A stretch of DNA of 64,000 nt from the NCBI GenBank assembly GCA_965216255.1, contig OZ244148.1:3658001-3722000 (forward strand). The letters are read 5' to 3'. Below the pieces are notes generated by a model. It did no database searches. It was not told the DNA's origin and saw only the letters and a program-made list of their open reading frames with translations. Source of the DNA: G965216255 sp965216255 (lineage in GTDB: Bacteria > Bacteroidota > Rhodothermia > Rhodothermales > Bin80). This document shows, piece after piece, positions 27,207 to 36,988 of the stretch (position 1 is its first letter; the number at the start of each line of letters is the position of its first letter). Both the position numbers and the translations under genes were made by a program.

Positions 27207-29564
27207 ATGTCCCACCGATTGCCGAGGACGGTTCTGCCGGGGTCGGCAGCTGCCCTTCTTGGCGCCCTGTCCTTTCTTGCTGCCTTGTCGGCAAAGGAAG
27301 GCGCAGCCCAGGTTCCGGGCGAGGCAGCGGCCACGCATACTATTAGCGGATTCGTCAGTGATGGGGAAAGCGGAGAGAATCTTCCGGGCGCCCATATTTA
27401 CGACACGGACCTAAGACTGGGCACAGTATCGAATACGTACGGGTTCTTCAGCCTTACGCTGCCGGCCGATTCGGTAACCCTAGTGGTATCGTATCTCGGG
27501 TATGCGCCCGAGGCATATGCATTCCAGCTGACCGAGGATGTGCAGTTGCAGGTAAGCCTTACTCCCGTTGGACTGACTACGGACAGCGTTACCGTCGTGG
27601 CAGAGCGGATAGAGCCCATAGAAGAGAACGTGCGTATGAGCACTATCAGGGTTTCCCTGGCCCAGGTGCGTGCCCTACCGTCCATCCTGGGAGAAGTGGA
27701 CCTGCTGCGCTCACTGCAACTCCTTCCGGGCGTGCAGTCGGGATCGGAAGCCGCGAGTGGCCTGTTTGTCCGCGGCGGCAGTGGCGACCAAACGCTGCTG
27801 TTGCTGGATGGCGCACGCGTCTACAACGCCTATCACGTGTTCGGCTTCTTCTCGGTTTTCAATTCCGATGCACTCAAGCACGTGGAACTGACCAAGGGCG
27901 GGTTTCCGGCGCGTTACGGGGGAACGCTTGCTTCCGTAGTGGAAATAGGCATGAAGGAGGGCAATGCCAAGCGCTTCTCGGGTCAGGCTGCCGTTGGTGC
28001 AGTAGCCTCAAGAGTGATCCTCGAGGGTCCTATCGTAAAGAACAAGGCGTCTTTCATTGTTTCGGGGCGCCGCACGTACATAGATCTTCTGATGCGCCCC
28101 TTCATGCGTGACCAAGTAATTGGCTTCAATTTCTACGATCTGAATGCGAAGGTAAACGGGCAGCTAACTCCGAAAGACCGATTGTACTTCAGCCTTTACA
28201 GCGGACGCGACGGTTTTTCGGCCCGCGATGACCAACCGTGGAAATTCAGGTCCTTTTTTCAGTGGGGTAACCTGACGTCAACAGTTCGGTGGAACCGCCT
28301 TGTCGGGGACAAGCTTTTCAGCAACGTGACAGCCACGATCTCCGATTACGCCTTCAGGGCGGGCAGTGATGTACGCGATAATTCTTCTGGCAACTACAGG
28401 GACCGGTATGTATCGGGCATCCGGGAAGCGGGCCTGAAAGTGGATTTGGATTACGTGCCGGGGCCGGGGCATTTTGTTCGGTTCGGCGGGTCGGGTTCGT
28501 TGCGGAGGTTCAACCCCGGTGCTTTAAGCAGTACCGTTGAGGGTGACGATGAAGCAGACTATGAAACGCCCCGAAGCGTGCTTTTCGGCACGCAGTACGC
28601 TCTGTACGCTGAAGATGATATCACGCTCGGACCACGGCTGAAGGTGAATGCGGGCTTCAGGTTGGCTGCATTCTCGATTACGAAGCGCTTCTTTACCTCG
28701 CTTGAGCCACGGCTTTCCGTTCGGTATCTCCTCCCGGTGGGATGGGTGGCAAAAGCATCCTATGCGAGGATGCGTCAGTACGTGTTTTTACTGCACAATA
28801 GCGGTTTCTCACTGCCCACGGATCTTTGGCTCCCTGCTACGAGCAAGGTCCCTCCGCAGGGAGGACACGTTGTGGCGCTTGGAGCGGCTCGGAGCCTGTT
28901 CAAGGGCCGCTACGAGCTCAGTACCGAAGGCTATTACCGCAGCATGAGCAATCTGGCTGAGTATAAGAACGGCGCGCGGTTCCTGAGTATAGGTGATGAT
29001 TGGCAGAACAAGACTGAGATTGGCAGGGGATGGTCCTACGGTGGCGAATTCCTCCTTCGGAAACAGGCCGGACGGACCACGGGATGGGTGGGGTATACGC
29101 TCTCCTGGACGTATCGAAAATTCGACAAGCTTAATGGAGGCGCCAGCTTCCCGTACCAATACGATCGGCGTCACGACTTATCCGTAGTCGCCACTCACCG
29201 GTTGCACCCTGGCCTGGAACTGTCAGGCCTGTGGACGTTTGCCACAGGCGCAGCCGTGACGCTGCCAACCAGGCTTTACAGGGGTTGGCCACTGGCGATC
29301 CATGAATGCGGTGAATGCGTGGTCGAGGCTTATTCCGGCCGCAACAACTATCGCATGCGCAGTTACCATCGCATGGATCTTGGCGTCAACTTTATCAAGC
29401 ACAGTGGCCGGAACGAGCGTACCATAAGCCTGGGCGTTTACAATGCGTATAACCGAAGGAATCCCTTCTTCATGTATTCGGATCAGGAAGGGGACAGGGA
29501 AGTGTTGAAGCAGCTGAGTTTATTGCCGACGGTGCCCTATATCACGTACAGGCGAACCTTTTAG
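27207..29564 (+). CDS. TonB-dependent outer-membrane receptor with carboxypeptidase-regulatory-like domain
   Basis: A 785-aa receptor. The ATG at 27207 is chosen because a signal peptide follows (ALLGALSFLAALSAKEGAAQ); an open frame reaching 27045 adds 54 unlikely residues. After the signal, residues about 45-125 are a CarboxypepD_reg-like Ig-type domain (TISGFVSDGESGENLPGAHIYD...LGTVSNTYGFFSLTLP). The plug domain follows: DLLRSLQLLPGVQSGSEAASGLFVRGG, QTLLLLDGARVYN, FGFFSVFNSDALKHVELTKGGFPARYGG. A long beta-barrel ends in an aromatic residue (ITYRRTF). Such receptors import ligands across the outer membrane using TonB energy. The DUF4249 lipoprotein begins 5 bp after the stop, a standard partner arrangement. 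The ligand cannot be told from sequence. Confidence 0.92.
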   Translation: MSHRLPRTVLPGSAAALLGALSFLAALSAKEGAAQVPGEAAATHTISGFVSDGESGENLPGAHIYDTDLRLGTVSNTYGFFSLTLPADSVTLVVSYLGYAPEAYAFQLTEDVQLQVSLTPVGLTTDSVTVVAERIEPIEENVRMSTIRVSLAQVRALPSILGEVDLLRSLQLLPGVQSGSEAASGLFVRGGSGDQTLLLLDGARVYNAYHVFGFFSVFNSDALKHVELTKGGFPARYGGTLASVVEIGMKEGNAKRFSGQAAVGAVASRVILEGPIVKNKASFIVSGRRTYIDLLMRPFMRDQVIGFNFYDLNAKVNGQLTPKDRLYFSLYSGRDGFSARDDQPWKFRSFFQWGNLTSTVRWNRLVGDKLFSNVTATISDYAFRAGSDVRDNSSGNYRDRYVSGIREAGLKVDLDYVPGPGHFVRFGGSGSLRRFNPGALSSTVEGDDEADYETPRSVLFGTQYALYAEDDITLGPRLKVNAGFRLAAFSITKRFFTSLEPRLSVRYLLPVGWVAKASYARMRQYVFLLHNSGFSLPTDLWLPATSKVPPQGGHVVALGAARSLFKGRYELSTEGYYRSMSNLAEYKNGARFLSIGDDWQNKTEIGRGWSYGGEFLLRKQAGRTTGWVGYTLSWTYRKFDKLNGGASFPYQYDRRHDLSVVATHRLHPGLELSGLWTFATGAAVTLPTRLYRGWPLAIHECGECVVEAYSGRNNYRMRSYHRMDLGVNFIKHSGRNERTISLGVYNAYNRRNPFFMYSDQEGDREVLKQLSLLPTVPYITYRRTF

Positions 29565-29569
29565 GCATC

Positions 29570-30523
29570 ATGGACCGAACGATATCAGGTATTGTTGCGG
29601 CAGTGCTGCTTCTGGGCGGCTGCGAACTGACGCTTGAGGTGGATTTGCCGGACGCCGAGCCTGTCTTGGCGGTGAACAGCTTTTTTACGCCTGACAGCGT
29701 CTGGAAAGTGCACGTGAGTGATGCAAGAAGCGTTGTTGACGGGCGAGGTCAAATTCGGAACGTGACCGACGCTGTAGTTTTCATCGCGTCGAGGGATGGT
29801 GGCGAACGGGTAAGTCTCACGCATGCCGGCGGCGGATACTACCGGGCGCAGTCCGTCTTTCCTGCAGCTGGACTTACCTACTCTCTCCAGGTGCAGGCGG
29901 AAAATTACCCGTCTATCCAGGCTACCGATGCCGTTCCGGAGCCCGTGGAGGCTCACTTTTCGTATGAAATAACAGACCTTGATGAAATCGAATCTTCCGG
30001 ACGGCGCTTCGTTACCGCGGAAGTGATGCTCAGGCTGCAAGACCGGCTTGGCCTGAATGACTTTTACCGGCTGTTCGTGCTGCTGGAGCCAAAGGATGTC
30101 GGGGAGCCTCGGCGGGTGTATTTTGAAATCAGTCATGGGTCCATCCTCGCCGAGAATGCAGATTCGGATGACCTCGGCAATGGCGACGATGCCATCGTCG
30201 TAAGAGACGCCGTGTTTTCGGATGCCACATTTGATGGCGACGAAGTTGAGCTGTCCATCGACATCAGGGAGCAGTCCCTATCGGATTGCTTAACGGGTGA
30301 GCGGCGTCGTGACGAGCTGACGGAGGATCCCTGCGTCTTCCGCGCGTATCTGCTGCACATCAGCGAGGCATTCCACGATTATGCCTCGACCTATCAGTTG
30401 CAGAGGCGGTTTTCTGGGAATCCGAACGGGGACCCGGTGCAGGTGTCGACGAACGTGGAAAACGGATTTGGCATCTTCGCGGGCTATACCAGCTACAGCC
30501 AGGAGCTCTCCTTAAACGAGTAA
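29570..30523 (+). CDS. DUF4249 family lipoprotein, partner of the TonB receptor
   Basis: A 317-aa surface or periplasmic lipoprotein. The N terminus has a lipobox (AAVLLLGGCE, with Cys near residue 18), then the family hallmark VDLPDAEPVLAVNSFFTPDSVWKVHVSDAR. Ig-like strands follow (VTDAVVFIASRDGGERVSL, YSLQVQAENYPSIQATDAVPEPV), and a C-terminal part contains HISEAFHDYASTYQLQRR and GFGIFAGYTSYSQEL. This arrangement is typical of DUF4249 proteins, encoded next to TonB receptors in Bacteroidota and relatives. They are presumed to cover or assist the receptor, although no biochemical role is established. The gene starts 5 bp after the receptor stop and is almost certainly co-transcribed with it. 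Confidence 0.9.
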   Translation: MDRTISGIVAAVLLLGGCELTLEVDLPDAEPVLAVNSFFTPDSVWKVHVSDARSVVDGRGQIRNVTDAVVFIASRDGGERVSLTHAGGGYYRAQSVFPAAGLTYSLQVQAENYPSIQATDAVPEPVEAHFSYEITDLDEIESSGRRFVTAEVMLRLQDRLGLNDFYRLFVLLEPKDVGEPRRVYFEISHGSILAENADSDDLGNGDDAIVVRDAVFSDATFDGDEVELSIDIREQSLSDCLTGERRRDELTEDPCVFRAYLLHISEAFHDYASTYQLQRRFSGNPNGDPVQVSTNVENGFGIFAGYTSYSQELSLNE

Positions 30524-31579
30524 GGCCATTGGCGCCGGCGAGGCATCCCAGCACCTATTCCTTGCCTGCGAGCCTCGAGTGCCTGTGCCATCGAATGCCC
30601 TATAGCGCGAACACTTTATTGCGCTCGGCGCCGAGATGTCCACGGGAGTCGGTGTGGTCCGGACAGTGTTGTATACCCGGGCATCCATCTAGCGGGCGTC
30701 CAACATGCTTGGGATACCTGCCTCCGGCTGCGTCCGCGGTGGTTCAGACGGACTTCTATCTTGGAGCGCACGGTGTCGTCCTCGGATTGAGACGTTCCAC
30801 GCCGGACGCCTCGGACGTGCCGTGCAGCCATCGCCATCCCGTGCGCACAGCCAAATGCCGCAATCTTGCCTTTGGACCAGGAAATCGGCATTCAGGCTGC
30901 GAGCCGCGGCGATTTATGCGAGGCAAGTGAAGCCTCTTTATCGAATGAATGCCCGCAGTTGCCAGGCACGTGTGGAATCATGCTCTTGCTGCGTTGCCAA
31001 TGCTACGCCTGCGCTGATTTCCGGACAGGAATGCGATAACGGCGCGCAATCGCCCTTTCGCCTTCGGCGAAAAAGACCGCTCGCGGCGGAGTCGCCCGTT
31101 CAATCACGTCACGATCGCCCGTTACGACACATTCCGAACAAGATTCAGCGGCCCAAAATTGCCACATACGACTATTGAGACGTCACTTGCCTAGTGGTGG
31201 GGGATGCCGCGATGGAGTGCGCGGCGGCGCTTCCATGTTGATGTCTTCTTATGGCATCATGCATGCACCAGGCCGAATGCGGCAAAGGCTCTCGTTCGCA
31301 GGGTCGCGTTAGGAGGCGGCACGCATCCTCTTCCTGGAATCGCCTGTTGGCAGCTACCCGCACGCGCAGGCGTGCCTTTACGCGGCCATTGAGACTGTCC
31401 GTTGTACTACTGGCCGTTGGTATACCGCCACGCGCATGAATGGGCAGCGAAAATGCGGCAAGCTTGCGGTGCAGCCGCAATGGTGGCAGTGCATTGGTTT
31501 CAGCATGTGAGCAAGTATCCGCAAGCCGGCCCACGGTTAGCGGCGGTGCCATTCGGGACGGCATCTGCACTGAATAACA
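30524..31579. other. Intergenic, no gene recognised
   Basis: About 1 kb between the DUF4249 gene and the tRNA terminator. Open frames on both strands overlap antisense and look like no known family. A short perfect hairpin (TTTCGCC-TTC-GGCGAAA, near 31056-31072) is present without a T-run. The composition is similar to neighbouring coding DNA, so this may be a decayed gene. Confidence 0.35.
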
Positions 31580-31613
31580 AAGGCCGGCACTCCACTAGTG
31601 GGGTGCCGGCCTT
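31580..31613 (-). terminator. Strong hairpin terminator after the tRNA gene
   Basis: Read on the minus strand, AAGGCCGGCAC and GTGCCGGCCTT form an 11-bp stem around a 12-nt loop and are followed by TTGTTATT. It begins 5 nt after the 3' end of the initiator tRNA. This fits an intrinsic terminator for that transcript, although the T-run is interrupted. Confidence 0.75.
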
Positions 31614-31618
31614 CGAAG

Positions 31619-31936
<318 letters not shown>

Positions 31937-32075
31937 GCGTATGAGCAAGCATGATAAGCATTGCAGCCACAGAATGCAACCGTGCAGGGCGACAAGAAAG
32001 AAGTGTCCAGCGACTGCACCTTTACGCCCAAGCCATCGTACAACCGGCGCTTTGAAATAGACTTGGCTTCCGTAA

Positions 32076-33239
32076 ATGACGCTGCGTCCCTTTCGCGCCC
32101 TTCGGCCGAAGAGCGAGTTTGCCAGTGCCATTGCCTCCGTACCGTATGATGTGGTAACGGTCCCCGAGGCCCGTGCACTGGCGGCCGCTAATTCGCTGAG
32201 CTTCCTTCATGTTGTCCGCCCGGAAATCGATTTCCCCTCGGAGATAGACGAGTATGACGACGCTGTGTACGCGAAGGGTGCTCGGAATCTGCGCCGCTTG
32301 AGGCAGGGTCCGCACAGCATCATGGAGGAAGAGCCGGCCCTCTATGTGTACCGCCTAGTCATGGGGCCATGCGCCCAAACCGGCGTCTTCGGCTGCGTCT
32401 CCGTACCGGAGTATGACGCAGGCAGCATTGTGCGCCACGAGAACACGCGTCCGCCTAAGGTGGCGGATCGCACGCGGCACATTGTAGCGCAGTGTGCCCA
32501 TGCCGAGCCCGTGATACTTACATGCCAGGATATCCCAGAGGTCGCGCAGCAGGTGGCGAGGCTATGTGAGGACCTACCGCTTTATGACTTCGTCGCACCC
32601 GATGGCGTGCGCCACACCGTGTGGAAGGCTCCGGGCTCGCTTGGAGAGGCGTTCGGCGCGGTGCCCCGTTTCTATATTGCGGACGGCCACCACCGGTGTG
32701 AAGCAGCAAGCCGGGCCAGCGCCGGCGGAGAGAGCGCGTATTTTCCAGCCGTAGTCTTCCCGATGAGAGAACTCAATATTCTGCCGTACAACCGGATCGT
32801 AGAGAAAGTGCTCGATGCTCCAGCGCTCGAGGCTATCACGCGGGAGTGTGGCCCGCTGCAGGTAACCTCTTGTTCCGTACCGCAGCAGGCAGGGGATGTG
32901 TGTGTATATGCGGAAGGGGCGTGGCATGTGCTGAGCCTTCCTGTCACGCGGCGAACTACGGTGGCGGATACGCTCGATGTGGCCCGCCTGAGCGAATTCG
33001 TGCTGGAGCCGGTGTTCGGGATTATGGACCAGCGCACCGACCCCCACATTTCTTTTGTCGGCGGCATTCGGGGAACCAAAGCGTTGGAACAGCCCCCGAG
33101 CGCTGTCGGGTTCTCCCTTTTCGCCACGTCCGTAGCGGAACTCGTCGCGGTCTCTGATGCTGGCCTGTTGATGCCACCCAAGTCCACATGGTTTGAGCCC
33201 AAGTTGCGGAGCGGCCTGCTGGTGCACGTTTTCGCTTAA
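32076..33239 (+). CDS. DUF1015 family protein
   Basis: A 387-aa cytosolic protein of the DUF1015 (ParB/HPr-serine kinase-like fold) family, biochemical function unsettled. Family marks are MTLRPFRALRP...ASVPYDVV at the N terminus, NSLSFLHVVRPEIDF, YVYRLVM...GVFGCVSVPEYD, VRHENTRPPKVADRT, FYIADGHHRCEAASR near the middle (the most conserved block), and PVVFP.RELNILPYNRIV. It opens a same-strand run with serA (12 bp gap) and serC, an association common in Bacteroidota. That context suggests a role linked to serine or phosphoserine metabolism, which is inference from neighbourhood. Start ATG 32076. Confidence 0.9.
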   Translation: MTLRPFRALRPKSEFASAIASVPYDVVTVPEARALAAANSLSFLHVVRPEIDFPSEIDEYDDAVYAKGARNLRRLRQGPHSIMEEEPALYVYRLVMGPCAQTGVFGCVSVPEYDAGSIVRHENTRPPKVADRTRHIVAQCAHAEPVILTCQDIPEVAQQVARLCEDLPLYDFVAPDGVRHTVWKAPGSLGEAFGAVPRFYIADGHHRCEAASRASAGGESAYFPAVVFPMRELNILPYNRIVEKVLDAPALEAITRECGPLQVTSCSVPQQAGDVCVYAEGAWHVLSLPVTRRTTVADTLDVARLSEFVLEPVFGIMDQRTDPHISFVGGIRGTKALEQPPSAVGFSLFATSVAELVAVSDAGLLMPPKSTWFEPKLRSGLLVHVFA

Positions 33240-33251
33240 GCGTCCGGTGCT

Positions 33252-34457
33252 ATGATGAGAATCTTTATCGCCGACACCTTGCCTGCCACGAGTGTAGCTG
33301 CACTCGCTGGCGCTGGATTCCAGGTTACGGAAGAGTCGTTGCGGGCAGGCGCACCGCACGAGGCGCTGTTGGCCGCGCGGCCGCACATACTTATTGTCCG
33401 CGGCACCCGCGTTGATCGCAGGATGATGGACGCCAGCGCGTCCCTAGAGCTCATTGTCCGCGCAGGTGCGGGCTACGACACCATCGACGTGGCGGGAGCC
33501 GCGGAGCGGGGTATTTTCGTGGCTAACTGTCCGGGCAGAAATGCCAGCGCGGTGGCCGAGCTGGCCATCGGCCTCATGCTCGCCCTCGACCGCCGTATTG
33601 CGGAAAATGTGCAGGATGCGCGGGTGGGGCGGTGGGACAAGGCCCGGTATGCCCAGGCGCGCGGCGTCTGCGGGCGTACGCTGGGTATCCTTGGACTTGG
33701 CAGCATTGGCCGGGCCGTAATGCAACGGGCCATGGGCCTGGATATGTCTGTCGTCGCGTGGAGTCGATCGCTCACGGCCGGGAAGGCCGAGGCACTCGGT
33801 ATTACCTATGCCTCGACGCCGGAGGCTGTTGGTGCTGCTGCCGACATAGTTACCGTTCATGTGGCGGCGAACCCGGATACCTATCACCTGGCCGGACCCG
33901 CACTGTTTGCGGCCATGAGGCCGGGTGCTTTTTTCATAAACACCTCGCGGGGGAGTGTGGTGGACGAGGCTGCGCTGCTGCATGCGCTTCAGGTCAAGGG
34001 CATCCGCGCGGGCCTGGATGTATTCGAGGGCGAGCCCTCTTATAAGAGCGGCGCGCTCGACTGCGCCCTGGCGCAGCACCCGAACGTGTACGTCACGCAC
34101 CACATCGGGGCCTCCACAGAGGAGGCCCAGGAGGCCACAGCACACGAGGCGGTGCGCGTGGTTCGAACCTTTGCCCAGGAAGGGCAAGTCCACAATTGTG
34201 TGAACCTCGCCGCACAGTCGGCGGCCACGCACCTGCTAACCGTGCGGCACCTGGATCGCGTCGGCGTCCTGGCTTCGGTGCTGGACGAAGTGCGGCAGGC
34301 AAACGGCAACGTACAGGAGATGGAGAATCTGGTCTTTGCGGGCGCAGACGGCGCGGCATGTGCCCGCATCTGGCTTGCGGGGGCGCCGCCGAAGCTTGTG
34401 CTTGCCCGGGTTCAGGCCGCGGAGCATGTGCTGGCCGCCTCACTCCTCGCACTCTAG
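33252..34457 (+). CDS. serA: D-3-phosphoglycerate dehydrogenase
   Basis: A 401-aa NAD-dependent dehydrogenase catalysing oxidation of 3-phosphoglycerate to 3-phosphohydroxypyruvate, the first step of serine synthesis. It has the D-2-hydroxyacid dehydrogenase layout: N-terminal substrate half (ILIVRGTRVDRRMMD, LELIVRAGAGYDTIDV) and the nucleotide-binding block RTLGILGLGSIGRAVMQRA (GxGxxG). Catalytic Arg lies in FINTSRGSVVDEAAL, Glu in GLDVFEGEP, and His in THHIGASTEEAQ. The last about 80 residues (LTVRHLDRVGVLASVLDEVRQANGNVQEME) form an ACT-like regulatory domain. The product passes to SerC, encoded 8 bp downstream. Alternative ATG one codon later. Start 33252 has a 12-bp gap from DUF1015. Confidence 0.94.
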   Translation: MMRIFIADTLPATSVAALAGAGFQVTEESLRAGAPHEALLAARPHILIVRGTRVDRRMMDASASLELIVRAGAGYDTIDVAGAAERGIFVANCPGRNASAVAELAIGLMLALDRRIAENVQDARVGRWDKARYAQARGVCGRTLGILGLGSIGRAVMQRAMGLDMSVVAWSRSLTAGKAEALGITYASTPEAVGAAADIVTVHVAANPDTYHLAGPALFAAMRPGAFFINTSRGSVVDEAALLHALQVKGIRAGLDVFEGEPSYKSGALDCALAQHPNVYVTHHIGASTEEAQEATAHEAVRVVRTFAQEGQVHNCVNLAAQSAATHLLTVRHLDRVGVLASVLDEVRQANGNVQEMENLVFAGADGAACARIWLAGAPPKLVLARVQAAEHVLAASLLAL

Positions 34458-34465
34458 CTAGGGTT

Positions 34466-35542
34466 ATGGACTTTACATCACGGCAGTTCAACTTTTCCGC
34501 CGGCCCGGGGGTGCTGCCCCTGCGCGTACTTCTCCAAGCACGGGAGGAGCTTCCCGTGTTCCAGGGTGCCGGCGCCTCGGTGTTGGAGATATCCCATCGC
34601 TCGGCGCTGTACACGGAGTTGGAGCGAAGCGCACGTGCGTCGCTGCGCCGGCTGTTGGGACTCACGGATGACTGGCACATTCTGTTTTTGGGAGGAGGCG
34701 CGTCGCTGCAGTTTCACCAGGTACCGCTGAATTTCCTGCCTGCAGGTGGCGCCGCGGACTATCTCATCACCGGAGCGTGGGCCAAGAAGGCTTACAAGGA
34801 AGCGTTAGCGCTGGGCTCCGCGCGGGCTGCCGCCACCAGCGAGCCCGCCGCCTTTACGTTTATCCCCACCGGATGGAGCGCCGATCCGCAGGCGGCCTAC
34901 GTGCACTACACATCCAACAATACGGTGTATGGCACGCAGTACCGCAAGGCTCCGCTCGTGGAGGCGCCCCTGGTCTGCGATGCCTCCAGTGACTTCCTCA
35001 GCCGCCCCCTGGACCTGGAACGGCACGGCCTCATATACGCGGGCGCCCAGAAAAACATCGGACCTGCCGGCGTTACCATCATTCTGGTCAAGGAAGCATT
35101 CCTGGTGCAGCGCAACCAGCCTCTTCCCTCCATGCTGGACTATGGCACGCACGTGGCCAAGTGCTTCAATACGCCTCCCGTCTTTGCCGTCTACATGGTG
35201 GAAAAGGTCTTGCGATGGTTGGAGGATGAGGGTGGCATCCCGGCCATGGTTCGTATGGGCCAGCGGAAGGCCGAGCAGCTATATGCGCGGATAGATGCCA
35301 CGAATTTTTATCGTGGCACAGCCAAGGAGTCGTCGCGCTCTTTCATGAATGTGACCTTCCGGCTGCCGAGTTCCGAGCTTGAGGCGCACTTTGTCAGGGA
35401 AGCGGAGGCGAACGGGCTGCTTGCGCTGAAGGGGCATCGGTCCGTGGGTGGCATTCGTGCCTCCGTCTATAATGCCTGCCCGCCGGAGGCGGTGTGTGTG
35501 CTCGTGGCCTTCATGGATGATTTCGAGGCGCGATACGGATGA
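34466..35542 (+). CDS. serC: Phosphoserine aminotransferase
   Basis: A 358-aa PLP aminotransferase converting 3-phosphohydroxypyruvate and glutamate to phosphoserine and 2-oxoglutarate. Start ATG 34466 is chosen because RQFNFSAGPGVLPLRVL is the universal SerC N terminus; the open frame extends upstream only by overlap with serA. Visible motifs are ISHRSALYTELE, ILFLGGGASLQFHQVPLNFLP, HYTSNNTVYGTQY, CDASSDFLSRPLD, the PLP-lysine segment LIYAGAQKNIGPAGVTIILV, and KGHRSVGGIRASVYNA near the C terminus. Length matches the family (about 360 aa). It sits between serA (8 bp) and pntAA (31 bp), giving a serine-pathway/transhydrogenase operon. Confidence 0.95.
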   Translation: MDFTSRQFNFSAGPGVLPLRVLLQAREELPVFQGAGASVLEISHRSALYTELERSARASLRRLLGLTDDWHILFLGGGASLQFHQVPLNFLPAGGAADYLITGAWAKKAYKEALALGSARAAATSEPAAFTFIPTGWSADPQAAYVHYTSNNTVYGTQYRKAPLVEAPLVCDASSDFLSRPLDLERHGLIYAGAQKNIGPAGVTIILVKEAFLVQRNQPLPSMLDYGTHVAKCFNTPPVFAVYMVEKVLRWLEDEGGIPAMVRMGQRKAEQLYARIDATNFYRGTAKESSRSFMNVTFRLPSSELEAHFVREAEANGLLALKGHRSVGGIRASVYNACPPEAVCVLVAFMDDFEARYG

Positions 35543-35573
35543 GTTGTATATTGGGGGCAGCCTGCCGAAAATC

Positions 35574-36701
35574 ATGACCGTTGGAATTATCAAGGAAAGT
35601 TGGCCCGGAGAGAAGCGCGTGGCGCTGGTGCCTGGCGTCCTTCCCGCCCTGACTAGAGTTGGACTGGATATCCTGGTTGAGCACTCGGCCGGCAGCAGCG
35701 CCTACATCGCGGACGCCGACTATGAAGCAAAGGGTGCGCGTTTGGTTTCGCGGGAGGAAGCGTACGCCAGCGACATTGTAGTGCGCGTGCAGCCGCCGAG
35801 CGAGGAAGAAATCAGCCTCCTCCGCGCGGATTCCGTCCTCATAGGTTTCCTGCAGCCGCTGGAACGTCCGGACGTCGCAGCCGCGCTCGCCAAACATGGC
35901 GTCACCGCACTTGCCATGGAACTCGTGCCGCGGATTTCGCGGGCGCAGAAGATGGATGCTCTCAGTGCCATGGCCTCCCTGTCTGGATACAAGGCAGTGG
36001 TTGTTGCGGCCTCGGAGCTTCCAACGTTCTTTCCGCTGCTAACGACGGCGGCCGGCACGGTACGCCCGGCAACGGTCACCGTCCTGGGAGCGGGTGTCGC
36101 CGGACTGCAGGCCATCGCCACGGCGCGCCGACTCGGTGCGCGTGTCTGGGGCTATGACATCCGGGAAGCCGTGCGAGAAGAGGTGCACAGCCTGGGCGCG
36201 CAGTTCGTGGAACTGGATCTCGATATGGGGGACCAGGAGGACGAGGCGGGCTACGCCCGGACACTTATGGCGGAAAAGGCACGCAGGCAGACAGAGCTGC
36301 TCGTGCCGCAGATTGCCGCGTCCAATGTTGTCATTACCACTGCACTCATTCCGGGTCGAACGGCGCCGCTACTGGTAACTGCCCGGGCCGTGGAGGCCAT
36401 GAAGCCGGGCTCCGTCATCGTGGATCTCGCGGCGGCAAGTGGCGGCAACTGCGAGCTAGTCCGGCCGGATACCGTCGTCACACGCGGCGGCGTGCGCATC
36501 CTGGGGCCTACCAATCTGCCAGCCACCATGCCGGTGGATGCCAGCCACCTTTATGCCCGTACTGCTGCAGCCATGATTGAGGAGTTTACCATCGAGGGCC
36601 GCTTTATTCCGCAGCTGGAAGATGAGATTTTTGCGGGTGCGCTCCTTACACAAAGCGGCGCTATTGTGAATGAGCGCGTGCAGCACCTCTTGGCCGCATA
36701 A
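35574..36701 (+). CDS. pntAA: NAD(P) transhydrogenase alpha subunit, soluble domain I
   Basis: A 375-aa NAD(H)-binding subunit of the proton-translocating transhydrogenase, which uses the proton gradient to drive hydride transfer from NADH to NADP+. The start MTVGIIKESWPGEKRVALVPG is the alanine dehydrogenase/PNT N-terminal signature, so ATG 35574 is preferred over the longer frame from 35448. The nucleotide-binding domain follows: VTVLGAGVAGLQAIATARRLGA...VWGYDIREAVREEVHSLGA. VVITTALIPGRTAPLLVT and KPGSVIVDLAAASGGNCELV complete it. It lacks the membrane part, which is the separate small gene 11 bp downstream, the split pntAA/pntAB/pntB arrangement common in many bacteria. Confidence 0.94.
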   Translation: MTVGIIKESWPGEKRVALVPGVLPALTRVGLDILVEHSAGSSAYIADADYEAKGARLVSREEAYASDIVVRVQPPSEEEISLLRADSVLIGFLQPLERPDVAAALAKHGVTALAMELVPRISRAQKMDALSAMASLSGYKAVVVAASELPTFFPLLTTAAGTVRPATVTVLGAGVAGLQAIATARRLGARVWGYDIREAVREEVHSLGAQFVELDLDMGDQEDEAGYARTLMAEKARRQTELLVPQIAASNVVITTALIPGRTAPLLVTARAVEAMKPGSVIVDLAAASGGNCELVRPDTVVTRGGVRILGPTNLPATMPVDASHLYARTAAAMIEEFTIEGRFIPQLEDEIFAGALLTQSGAIVNERVQHLLAA

Positions 36702-36712
36702 GACCCGCTACC

Positions 36713-36988
36713 ATGTTCGAAAACATTACCTACTTCGTTTTGGCCATGTTCGTGGGGCGCGAGGTCATAAGCCGCGTTCCGCAAACGCTTCACACTCCCT
36801 TGATGTCAGGCTCCAACGCCATTAGTGGCATCACCATCGTTGGTGCGCTTGTGGCGGCTGGCATGCAGGGCGGACTGTGGGGCAAGTGGCTGGGTGTAAT
36901 TGCCCTGGTGGCGGCAACCATTAATGTCGTCGGCGGCTTCCTGGTCACGGACAGGATGCTGCAGATGTTCAGGAAGAAGCGGTCGTAA
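36713..36988 (+). CDS. pntAB: NAD(P) transhydrogenase alpha subunit, membrane domain
   Basis: A 91-aa membrane protein, the small domain II portion of the alpha subunit. Three hydrophobic segments are visible (YFVLAMFVGREVI, GITIVGALVAAGM, WLGVIALVAATINVVGGFLV). The conserved HTPLMSGSNAISGI motif next to the first segment is diagnostic for PntAB. It assembles with PntAA and PntB into the proton channel. The stop codon overlaps the pntB start (TAATG), implying translational coupling. Confidence 0.93.
   Translation: MFENITYFVLAMFVGREVISRVPQTLHTPLMSGSNAISGITIVGALVAAGMQGGLWGKWLGVIALVAATINVVGGFLVTDRMLQMFRKKRS

Noticed and set aside
34196..34465. Longer serC start
   Set aside because: The extra 90 codons are an out-of-frame reading of serA; SerC homologs begin at the RQFNFSAGPG segment.
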